A stretch of DNA of 64,000 nucleotides. Source: Galbibacter sp035306585 (GTDB taxonomy: Bacteria; Bacteroidota; Bacteroidia; Flavobacteriales; Flavobacteriaceae). This document shows positions 26,201 to 34,700 of this stretch, in pieces; positions within the stretch are counted from its first letter, which is position 1; every line of letters begins with the position of its first letter. The stretch spans positions 1-64,000 of the forward strand of contig NZ_DATGNU010000123.1 in NCBI RefSeq assembly GCF_035306585.1. The letters are read 5' to 3'. A program made the translations under genes and the position numbers. The notes under the pieces were generated by a model, which was not told the origin of the DNA, did not search any database, and saw only the letters and a list, made by a program, of their open reading frames with translations.

Positions 26201-27585
26201 GTAAGGCGATGGGTAAAAAGATATTTGCCCTCTTGGAGCAATTAAAACCAAAGTTCCTCGATGGAGGAGAAGCAAAAGGACATCCACGAAACGTTTTAGA
26301 AAAAATTTGGAAAGATTGGGAAGCCTTTGCTAGTTATGCCTTTAATAAGTCACACTCGACTTGTTATGCGTGGATTGGCTACCAGACCGCTTACCTTAAA
26401 GCAAATTACCCAGCAGAGTACATGGCCGCCGTACTTTCTAACAATATGAATGACATCAAACAGGTGACCTTTTTCTTAGAAGAATGTAAGCGCATGGGAA
26501 TTCAAGTGTTGGGTCCTGATGTAAATGAATCGTTCTATAAGTTTACTGTAAATGATATTGGAGCAATTCGATTTGGTATGGGAGCTGTGAAAGGAGTTGG
26601 AAAGGCTGCAGTAGAAACCATTGTGAATTGTAGAAAGGATGGGAAATATAGATCTGTATTTGATTTAGCCAAACGCATTGATCTACGTGCAGCCAATAAA
26701 AAAGCTTTTGAAAACCTTGCTTTAGCTGGCGGATTTGATTCGTTCTCTGCCACCCATAGAGCGCAGTATTTTCATCATGAAGGGGATGGCGTTTCTTTTT
26801 TAGAAAAGGCGTTGAAATATGGTGCCAAATATCAAGAAAGTAAAAATTCAGCCCAGGTGAGTCTATTTGGGGAATCCAGTGATGTTCAAATCCCAGAACC
26901 CGAGGTTCCACCTTGTGAAACATGGGGAACCATGGAGAAGCTCAGACGTGAAAAAGAGGTTGTGGGAATTTACATCTCTGGTCATCCATTGGACGATTTT
27001 AAAACCGAAATATCCGTATTTTGTAATGGACATATTGGTTTGTTCAACCACTTGGAGGACATGGTCAATAAAGAGATTTCGTTTGCTGGTGTTATTTCAG
27101 ATGTGCAACACCGAACCTCTAAGAATGGAAAAGGTTGGGCATTATTTACCGTGGAGGACTACAATGACTCCTATGAGTTTAGAATCTTTGGGGAGGAATA
27201 TCTTAAATTCCGCCATTTCTTAATGCTCAATTCCTTTATTTACATTAAGGTATTTATTCGTGAGGGATGGGTTAATCGAGATACCGGTAAAAAGGGAGAT
27301 CCAAGGATGCAGTTTAACAGTATGGAGCAATTACAGGATGTCCTGGAGAAGTACGCTAGAAAATTAACGATCCATCTAAAACTAAATGAATTAGAAGAGG
27401 AGCGAATTAGAAATTTAAAAGAGCTACTCTCCTATCATAGCGGTGATCGCACTTTGAATTTTGTAGTGCATGAAAAGGAGCATAAAATCAAATTAACCAT
27501 GCCATCGAGAAAGCAAAAGGTCCACATATCCAATGAACTCTTAACTGAACTAAAGCATCAAAAATTGGTTTATAAATTAAATTAA
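23203..27585 (+). CDS. dnaE: DNA polymerase III alpha subunit with fused proofreading exonuclease
   Basis: Replicative polymerase of 1460 residues. The first ~190 residues are a DnaQ-like DEDDh 3'-5' exonuclease: FDTETTG (Asp6, Glu8), Asp105 in VGFDVN, His170 and Asp175 in HNATADVEAT. A PHP domain starts near 260 (HLHNYTQFS, His264 and His266). The polymerase palm has PDIDIDFDDEG (Asp690, Asp692) and KMDFLGLKTL (Asp857). An OB fold lies near the C-terminus (ISFAGVISDVQ). The PHP domain has lost metal ligands: Met300 stands where active PHP domains have His (TDHGN). Proofreading is therefore expected from the fused domain. This is longer than the usual ~1150-residue DnaE because of the fusion. 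It is a single gene. Confidence 0.97.
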   Translation: MYLIFDTETTGLPKRWDAPISDVDNWPRAVQIAWQLHDDMGAVIEHQDYLIRPEGFNIPFDAEKIHGISTELAQEQGVSLQEVLEKFSKVLEQTKFIVGQNVGFDVNIMGAEFYRLGIPNVMESLPVLDTCTEVTASMCQIPGGRGGKFKLPTLTELHEFLFQEPFAEAHNATADVEATSRCFLELIRKQVFTREELDVPEDYFRNFNLANPTPIQLIGLKHINLKEASDKIRKELAKESPDEALSKEELHKNIKDLQGATFAHLHNYTQFSILQSTASISDLVKATAEHKMPAVSITDMNNMMGAFHFVKEVGNHNKAALAQNKADQEAGIPPSQVLIKPIVGCTINVCENHLDKSVKDNGYQIVMLAKNKNGYHNLAKMSSIAYTEGFYYVPRIDKKVVEQYKEDIIVLTGNLYGEVPSKLLNVGEVQAEEALLWWKEQFGEDLYVEVIRHNQEDEDRVNGDLIKLAQKHGLKLVATNNTYYISKEDANAHDILLCVKDGEKKNTPIGRGRGYRYGLPNQEYYYKSSQEMKAIFKDIPEAIFSIQEIIDKVEPYELARDVLLPAFDIPEQFQVEEDKIDGGKRGENNYLKHLTYQGAKRRYAEITPEIKERLDFELSVIENTGYPGYFLIVQDFIAAAREMDVSVGPGRGSAAGSAVAYCLGITNLDPIEYDLLFERFLNPDRVSLPDIDIDFDDEGRSKVMDYVIKKYGANQVAQIITYGTMAAKSSIRDTARVLDLPLHDADRIAKLIPNMKLGKIFGMEDSKLKESLRAEELEKVFELKNISEGDDLEAQTVNQARVLEGSLRNTGIHACGVIITPDDITKFVPVSIAKDSDLYVTQFDNSVVESAGLLKMDFLGLKTLTLIKDTVKLVKFKHGIDLNPDEFPLDDQKTYELFQAGETVGIFQYESAGMQKHMKDLKPTVFADLIAMNALYRPGPLEYIPSFIRRKHGDEPIVYDLPAMEEYLDETYGITVYQEQVMLLSQKLAGFTKGEADMLRKAMGKKIFALLEQLKPKFLDGGEAKGHPRNVLEKIWKDWEAFASYAFNKSHSTCYAWIGYQTAYLKANYPAEYMAAVLSNNMNDIKQVTFFLEECKRMGIQVLGPDVNESFYKFTVNDIGAIRFGMGAVKGVGKAAVETIVNCRKDGKYRSVFDLAKRIDLRAANKKAFENLALAGGFDSFSATHRAQYFHHEGDGVSFLEKALKYGAKYQESKNSAQVSLFGESSDVQIPEPEVPPCETWGTMEKLRREKEVVGIYISGHPLDDFKTEISVFCNGHIGLFNHLEDMVNKEISFAGVISDVQHRTSKNGKGWALFTVEDYNDSYEFRIFGEEYLKFRHFLMLNSFIYIKVFIREGWVNRDTGKKGDPRMQFNSMEQLQDVLEKYARKLTIHLKLNELEEERIRNLKELLSYHSGDRTLNFVVHEKEHKIKLTMPSRKQKVHISNELLTELKHQKLVYKLN

Positions 27586-27609
27586 ATGCAGACTCATTTG
27601 TTTTTTCAA

Positions 27610-29271
27610 TCAGTGAAGTTCACTGTTATTAATTGCTTTTAGTAGTTTTAATTGCTCCTTTTTCACTTGTGAATCACTGGCCTTAAAGTAGTGCTTATAA
27701 GCCTCCAGGATAGTATCTAGATGATCTTTTAGGCTTTGGATATCGAAAAATAAACGACCTGTTCTACGTATGAAAAAATCAGAAGGGTTAGCGATCATTT
27801 CATAGTCTGCACAAAACTGAAACTCCGCTAGAATTAGTTTTTTGTAGATGTCTTTTTCACTTAAGGTTTCAAAGATTTTTAAGATCTCTTTGGTTTGCTT
27901 GCCATAGGTGGTCACTAGAAACCAAGCATCATGCCGCGTAAACCCTAAAGGAGCAATAAGTTGATATATTTCTTTAATGTACTGTGTAACTTCACTGTAA
28001 TTTCCCCAAGGGCCACCACTTATTTTGATGGTGTCTGTATGGCAATTTTTAAGAGTATTCCGCTTTTGTTTATCCAAACGGTCAATCACTTTATCAAGCG
28101 CCCGCTCCGCCATTTTTCGATACCCAGTGAGCTTCCCCCCAGCAATACTTACAAGATCTGTGGGAGAAACAAAGATCTCATCTTTCCGAGAGAGTTCTGA
28201 AGGGGATTTACCTTCTTGTTGAATTAACGGCCTAAGACCAGCCCAAGAGGAGACCACATCTTCTAAGGTGAGATTTACCTTAGGAAACATATGATTTACC
28301 GCCTCAATTAAATAAATGGCATCTACGACCTCGGTACGCACCTCTTCTTTATTCTCGTTGTAAAGTGTATCGGTAGTACCTACATAGGTTATTTTTCCTC
28401 TTGGGATGGCAAATATCATTCTGCCATCGGGCACGTCAAAGTAAATAGATTGTGTAACAGGGAGTTTTTCATGTGGAAAAACCAGATGTACTCCCTTGGT
28501 TAACTGTAGAGTATCTCCCTGAACGCTCTTATTTAGACGTCTAATATCATCAACCCATGGTCCCGTAGCATTGATAATGTGCGCAGCATCGATGCAATAA
28601 TGTTCATTAAGTAAATGGTCGAAGACCTTCACCCCTTTTACCATATTTTCCTTGTAAAGGAACGCTTCTACCTCGGTGTAATTTATGGCAGTAGCACCGT
28701 AATTAAGAGCAGTTTTAATTACCTCCAGAGTTAACCTAGCATCATCCGTTCTGTATTCAGCGTAGTATCCGGCTCCTTTTAGAATTTTCTTGGGTAACAA
28801 TGGTTCTTTTTTCAGAGCCTGTTTCTTGTCTAACATTTGACGTTGATCTTCCCCTTCGACATTGGCTAAAATATCATAAATTTTAAGCCCAATGGAGGTC
28901 AGCCATTTTCCATAGGAGCCTTTTTCCACTAGCGGGAGTAACATTTTTTCTGGCTGTACTAAATGAGGTGCAAGTTTGTGAACAATGGCTCGCTCGGTCC
29001 CTACTTCTTTAACTAGCCAAAAGTCAAATTGCTTTAAATAACGCAACCCCCCATGGATAAGTTTAGTGGATTTACTACTGGTGCCAGAGGAATAATCTCC
29101 TTTTTCAATTAGAAGTGTTTTTAATCCTCTTGATGCAGCGTCTAAAAGAATTCCAGCACCTGTGATTCCGCCTCCAATGACGATAAGATCGTAGGTGTCG
29201 TTACGAATTTTTTTGTTGATTTCTTGTCTGTTGCGGTTGGAAAAAGTGTTAATTTTCATTGGGAATTTCAT
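27610..29271 (-). CDS. glpD: Aerobic glycerol-3-phosphate dehydrogenase
   Basis: FAD-dependent membrane-associated enzyme that oxidises glycerol-3-phosphate to dihydroxyacetone phosphate and feeds electrons to quinones. The FAD motif is IVIGGGITGAGILLDAASRG, followed by GTSSKSTKLIHGGLRYL, the family signature. ATGPWVDDIR and the C-terminal helical domain are present. The length of 553 fits. It is the last gene of a reverse run beginning with the isoaspartyl peptidase. It lies 55 bases after pbpC and is probably co-transcribed, though functionally separate. Two in-frame starts (29271 and 12 bases later) are equally possible. Confidence 0.94.
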   Translation of the reverse strand: MKFPMKINTFSNRNRQEINKKIRNDTYDLIVIGGGITGAGILLDAASRGLKTLLIEKGDYSSGTSSKSTKLIHGGLRYLKQFDFWLVKEVGTERAIVHKLAPHLVQPEKMLLPLVEKGSYGKWLTSIGLKIYDILANVEGEDQRQMLDKKQALKKEPLLPKKILKGAGYYAEYRTDDARLTLEVIKTALNYGATAINYTEVEAFLYKENMVKGVKVFDHLLNEHYCIDAAHIINATGPWVDDIRRLNKSVQGDTLQLTKGVHLVFPHEKLPVTQSIYFDVPDGRMIFAIPRGKITYVGTTDTLYNENKEEVRTEVVDAIYLIEAVNHMFPKVNLTLEDVVSSWAGLRPLIQQEGKSPSELSRKDEIFVSPTDLVSIAGGKLTGYRKMAERALDKVIDRLDKQKRNTLKNCHTDTIKISGGPWGNYSEVTQYIKEIYQLIAPLGFTRHDAWFLVTTYGKQTKEILKIFETLSEKDIYKKLILAEFQFCADYEMIANPSDFFIRRTGRLFFDIQSLKDHLDTILEAYKHYFKASDSQVKKEQLKLLKAINNSELH

Positions 29272-29326
29272 TTCTATACCACCTATGAAGGTACGATATT
29301 AATATGGATTTTTACAGTTAGTTCAA

Positions 29327-31690
29327 TTAATGTGTTCTTTGAATTTCAACAACAATGCTTTGCTGATTTCCATAGGTGTCAACTAGTGTAATGCGGTGGA
29401 TGCCTTCGCTTGGTAATATGGCCATTTCATGAAATCGCTTGGTTTGTCCTATAAAATGATCATCTAAATACCAATAAAGGGTGGACTGGGGATCTGAATG
29501 CGCAATTTTGCAGATAAGCTCATTGGTGTTGCCATCGAATCCTTTTGTGAGTACAATCTTACTTTGATCTTTGGGATAGATAAATTCGAATGGCATGATG
29601 GATTCACCAGGCTTACAATCTGCTCTTAGCGGAGGTAAGTTTTTATAATATGGATTAGATGATTTGTAATAATAGGCCATTAGAGAAGGTAGAACAAACC
29701 ATGGCGTAGTAATCATTTTCTCCATCGGATAGCAGGAGGAATTTACCTGAAATTGTTTTTTAGCATCTAGGTGAACTAAGCGATGGTATGGACATACTTT
29801 AAAACGGATTCCAGCTTTTGGTACTGAGGTGGTCTCCAAAGGGCAAATAGGAGAAGCCAAATAACCACTGTTAGCACATACAGAGACTTCCGTTAGTGCA
29901 TCAAAAGGCGTATCAAACCATGGGGTAAGAGGGAGGGTATTAAAAACATCAAACATCAGTGGGGCAGCACTTCCCACACCTGTTGTCATCGGTCTTCCTT
30001 CCCCGTCGGCATTACCTACCCAGACACCAACGAGGTAGGTGGAAGTTACTCCAATAGCCCAGGCGTCTCGGTTCCCAAAACTTGTGCCTGTTTTCCAAGC
30101 CACTGGTTGTGCATCCTTGTAATATATCCAAGCCTGCTCTCCCTCTGGTCGGTTTACTTCTTTTAATGCTTCCAGTGTTTGAAAAAAGCTTCCAGCATCA
30201 AATAAGGGAGGTTGCATACTTCGGTGGCCAAAATCGGCTTTTTCTCCTTTTAATATAATGGGGTCAATAAATTCATTGTCGTAATATTCACTGGATGTTT
30301 GTGTGTAATGATTCACTGTGGAGGCCATTCCAGCATAGGCCTTACATAGGTCCCAAAGACTACTTTCCGCTCCACCGAGTATAAGGGACAATCCGTAATA
30401 ATTTGCCGGCTTATCAATATAATCTTGTTGTAGTTTCTTAAGTTGAGTATGAAATTTATCCAAGCCGTAAGACTGCAATAATCGCACCGATGGAACATTT
30501 AAGGATTGTATTAAAGCTCTTCTGGCACTCACGGCACCTGCGTATTGTTGGCTGTAATTCTCGGGTCGATATCCAGCGATTTGTGTCGGAACATCGGCCA
30601 CTAATGTCTCGGGTAAAAGGGTGCCGTTGTCTAGCATGGCTGCATACAGAAATGGTTTTAATAAGCTTCCTGTGCTTCTGGGGGCTACGATGATATCCAC
30701 ATCCTTTTCATTAGCACTGCTTGTTGGGCTATTTCCAATATAGGCTAATACTTCCCTAGTTGGAATATCCATGACCAGGACCGCGGTATTGTGCACCCCA
30801 TTTTGCTTTAGATTGTTATGATGTCTTTTGACCAAATTATTCACCTGAAGTTGTAATTGATAATCGATCGTTGTGGTGATTTTATGACCTTTATTTTTCA
30901 GAGCTACCTCTTGTAATAAATGCGGTGCATGATGGGGCAGGGAAAACGGTTTGTCAGGAAGGGGTTCGGTTAGAGCGAGTTGATAGGTGAGTGAATCTAT
31001 TTTTTGATTCTTTAATAGTTTGGTAAGCAAAAAGTCCCTTTTCGCTCGAAGTGCTGATTTATTTCTTCCAGGGTAGATTAGAGCAGGGGCATTGGGTAAT
31101 ACCGCTAGGGTAGCACTTTCTGCCCATGAGAGTTGATCCGGAGATAGGCCAAAATATCGCCAAGAGGCCATTTCCAAACCTACGACATTACCACCAAAGG
31201 GAGCATGAGAGGCATACAAGTTTAATATTTCTTCCTTGGTATATCGGAGTTCTGCGCGGGTAGCTAAAAGGAGTTCAATCCCTTTTTCAAAATAAGTCCG
31301 TCGTTTCCCTTCTCTAGAGAGTCGAATAACTTGCTGGGTTAAGGTGCTCCCTCCTCGAACAATCTTACCGGCTTTTATATTACTCCAAAACGCCTTGAAA
31401 ATTGAAATAGGATTGTAACCGGTATGGTAATAAAAGTAAGCATCCTCAAATTCTAAAATACAGGTTTTAAATTTATTTGGAACACTATCAATTTTTGGAA
31501 AACGCCATTGCTGGTCTTCCGCGATTCTAGCACTTAGTAAGTTGCCTTCGCGACTTTGAATTACAGTAGCGCTGGGCACCGAAAACAGGGTGTTGGGCAA
31601 ACAAAAATAGTAGGCTGTGATCAACACTACCACCCCTATTATTACAATGCCATTATGTTTGCTAATGCCTCTAATCCCTGTATACTTCAC
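29327..31690 (-). CDS. pbpC: Penicillin-binding protein 1C
   Basis: Bifunctional peptidoglycan synthase of 787 residues. An N-terminal membrane anchor (about 14-32) is followed by a GT51 glycosyltransferase domain with catalytic Glu82 in EDAYFYYHTG and GGSTLTQQVIR. The transpeptidase domain has Ser342-x-x-Lys345 (SLLK), SLNVPSV, and Lys533 in KTGTS. A C-terminal BiPBP_C domain (about 700-787) is diagnostic of PBP1C. The gene lies 13 bases after the alpha-2-macroglobulin gene, the same pairing as pbpC-yfhM in enterobacteria. It acts in the periplasm, probably in cell-wall repair. Confidence 0.95.
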   Translation of the reverse strand: MKYTGIRGISKHNGIVIIGVVVLITAYYFCLPNTLFSVPSATVIQSREGNLLSARIAEDQQWRFPKIDSVPNKFKTCILEFEDAYFYYHTGYNPISIFKAFWSNIKAGKIVRGGSTLTQQVIRLSREGKRRTYFEKGIELLLATRAELRYTKEEILNLYASHAPFGGNVVGLEMASWRYFGLSPDQLSWAESATLAVLPNAPALIYPGRNKSALRAKRDFLLTKLLKNQKIDSLTYQLALTEPLPDKPFSLPHHAPHLLQEVALKNKGHKITTTIDYQLQLQVNNLVKRHHNNLKQNGVHNTAVLVMDIPTREVLAYIGNSPTSSANEKDVDIIVAPRSTGSLLKPFLYAAMLDNGTLLPETLVADVPTQIAGYRPENYSQQYAGAVSARRALIQSLNVPSVRLLQSYGLDKFHTQLKKLQQDYIDKPANYYGLSLILGGAESSLWDLCKAYAGMASTVNHYTQTSSEYYDNEFIDPIILKGEKADFGHRSMQPPLFDAGSFFQTLEALKEVNRPEGEQAWIYYKDAQPVAWKTGTSFGNRDAWAIGVTSTYLVGVWVGNADGEGRPMTTGVGSAAPLMFDVFNTLPLTPWFDTPFDALTEVSVCANSGYLASPICPLETTSVPKAGIRFKVCPYHRLVHLDAKKQFQVNSSCYPMEKMITTPWFVLPSLMAYYYKSSNPYYKNLPPLRADCKPGESIMPFEFIYPKDQSKIVLTKGFDGNTNELICKIAHSDPQSTLYWYLDDHFIGQTKRFHEMAILPSEGIHRITLVDTYGNQQSIVVEIQRTH

Positions 31691-31703
31691 CCTTGGTTTA
31701 ATC

Positions 31704-34700
31704 TTATTGTGTGACCGCTACCCACATGCCATTTGTTCTGGCTAGATAATTATTGTCATACATAGCTTGGCACTGAATCCCAGGCAGGTAATACCTACCC
31801 AAATAAGAAGCATTGAGTAACAATCGAAATGTTTTGCTCTCATGCCCCTTTAAGTCGAAAAAGAAGCTACAGCGATCATCTCGAAGGTCGGTATGAGTGA
31901 CATCGTTTTCTTTAAAGTTACCAAAGTCCGTAAAACGGGTATTTACAATTTCCCAACCACTTGGTATGAGCTGCGTGAGTGCAAGATTGTCAATGTCATC
32001 TCCTTGGGTATTTGTGATGGTAATCTCAGAAACAAAGTTTGTTCCCTGATTTAGCTCAGAAACATTCAATGCCTCCCCGTTTCTGCCCTTATAAACGACA
32101 CTCGATTTTAAGTTTCTTGAAATCGGTTTTTCTGAGCCAACTTCTAATTTTCCGCTGGTAATTAATCGGACAAAAACAGTGTTATCTCCCTGGTTATTTA
32201 TCCGGATATTATACGCACCTTCGGAGATTGCAAGCGCACGATGGGCTAAAGATTTTTTCGTTGAAATAGACTCACTTTTCCCGTTAAGAGAATAGGAAAG
32301 GCTCATGGCTTTCCCACCGATATAACTGGCAAACTTTGACATGGCAAGTAAACTATAGGCTGTGGTTTGCGTACTCATCCACTGGTCAGACTCCAATGCC
32401 TTGGCAATGGACTGAGCTAAGGCTAATGCCTGTTCCTTTTTATCGAGCAGCACTAATGTTTCCAATCCCATAGCCATATTTCGTTCCTTTGATCCATAGG
32501 TGTAATAGTCGTAATTAACCCCATGGTAACTAATATTGGCGTTTTCAAAAATAGTACTTGCCACTTGCGCCTGACCGATAAGGGCGTAGGCTGCAGCAAG
32601 TCTTAATTTTGCATAGTTTGATATTTGAGGGGTTTCTCTGAGTCTATTCATAGAAGAGACATCGGCCTGACCCGCTAAAGCTAAGGTATACAAACGATAG
32701 GCCTGAGCAAGGGAAGAACCATTGTGTGAAGATCTCCAAGCTTTTGCACGTTGTTGTTGGTATTGTATCCATTTGGTCTTGAATCCAATGGGCATCACAT
32801 ATCCTAATTTTTCAGCCTCCAGTAAGAAATGACCCGCATAGGAAGTACTCCAATCATTGGCATAGGACTGACCTGGCCAATATGAAAACCCTCCACCCAC
32901 TAATTGGAATCGGCCAAGACGCTCAATGGCTTTTTCTACATTTTGTTGAATGTCTTTTTTTCTATCAAAGGTCAAGTCAAAAATGCCCTCCAAATACAGT
33001 TGGGGAAAAGCAGCTGAGGTAATTTGCTCGATGCAACCATAAGGATATCGTATCAAATATTGTAAACGATTCGTAAAATCCATTGGCGGTAAAGTAGAGA
33101 ACTCGATCGCTGCAGAGTTGCTACCACTGATTCCGAAAGTTTTAAAATTTAAGACGGATTCCTGATTCCCCTCTAAGGTTAGTGGGGTAACCTGGGTTGT
33201 GATTGGATTGGGATTGATAACATCAAGCTCAATATCATAGCTAGCCTTTTGATTTTCCGACTGGGCAAGAACTTCAATTTGGCCAATTCCTGAGATTTGA
33301 TTAACCTGAAGTTCAAAGAAAACCATTTTCTCATCCGGTTGATCAAATTGTACGGTTTTCTGCGGCTGTCCTATAATTTCAAAATGTGAATTTTCTTTTA
33401 ATTTTACGGTAACATTTTTAACCGATGGTTCCATTGCAAATACCGTTACTGGTACAGTTACGCGTTCTTTTGGAGTTATTTTTCTAGGGGCAGAGGCCAA
33501 CACCATAAGGGGTTTTTTCACTGGTGTAGTTTTCTCTGCCATCCCATACGCATTTTTATCAACGTTTCCTGCAATGACCATAGTGCGAACAGAACCGATG
33601 TATTTTGGCACATGTATCTGGTGGCTGTTTTTCTCTCCTTGACCCAATTGGAATGGTCCTAAAAACGTAACCATTGGTTTAAATCGATTGGCTTTTTTGG
33701 TACCTGCTGCCGAGGCCATGCCATCACCGCCAATACTGAACACCTGGTCAATACGTCCTCCGAACGCACCTACGATTTGATCATACACATCCCAAGTCTT
33801 TACCCCAAGGGCCTCTCTGGCAAAGAAATCATCCCATGGATTGGGTGTTTTAAAATTGGTGAGATCCAATAATCCTTCATCAACTACCGCCACGGTATAG
33901 GTCATTGGTTTGGAATTCTTTTCGGAAACTTCGATGGTGAAATGACCCTCTGGTTCTAATTGATCAGGCATAACAATACTGGGCTGTAGGATAGTTTCCG
34001 GGTTTGTAACTTTTATCGGGATCACACCATACATACGAATTGGTGCGTCATTTTCACTTTTTGCATGTGGCTGAATTAAAGAAATATGAATATAGACATT
34101 TGGGGCATATTTTCTTTGGATCGGCAACTGAAATTTAGTTTCTCCTTGTTGTGTTAATACCCATAAAGACTCTAAGACTTCGTTGCCGTTCTCAATGGTA
34201 ACAAGCGCGCGACCACCCAGGGATGAGGGAAAGGTCACTAAGGCTTCTTGACCTACTGTATAGGACTCCTTATCTGCGGAGAATACAAGCATAGTTGCCG
34301 CTTCTGAATCCTGATTTTTGGATTTTCCTGCCCAGCCTGGCCAATCAATATAAACCGTTTCTGCGGTCGAATGCATCCCTTTTTTATCTTCAACTCGTAC
34401 TAAATACCGCCCCCATTCTGGATATCTGATGTTAAATTTAAAAGATGCTTTTCCATTGGAATTTGTGCTTACCGTGGTGCTATATACTTTTTCTTGGTAG
34501 TTACTACTGTTGAAAGTAGATAAGTTTTCCTCGGAGGTATCCCACCACCATCTCCAGTTGACTTTATATACACTGACTTCTAAATCTTCAACAGCTTCTG
34601 GTTCACCAGCGGCGTTTAATGTAACGATGTCAAAATTGTGATCTTGATCGGTCACTAACATATTTCTTTGATCACCCTCTGGAACCTTTAATCCGACAAA

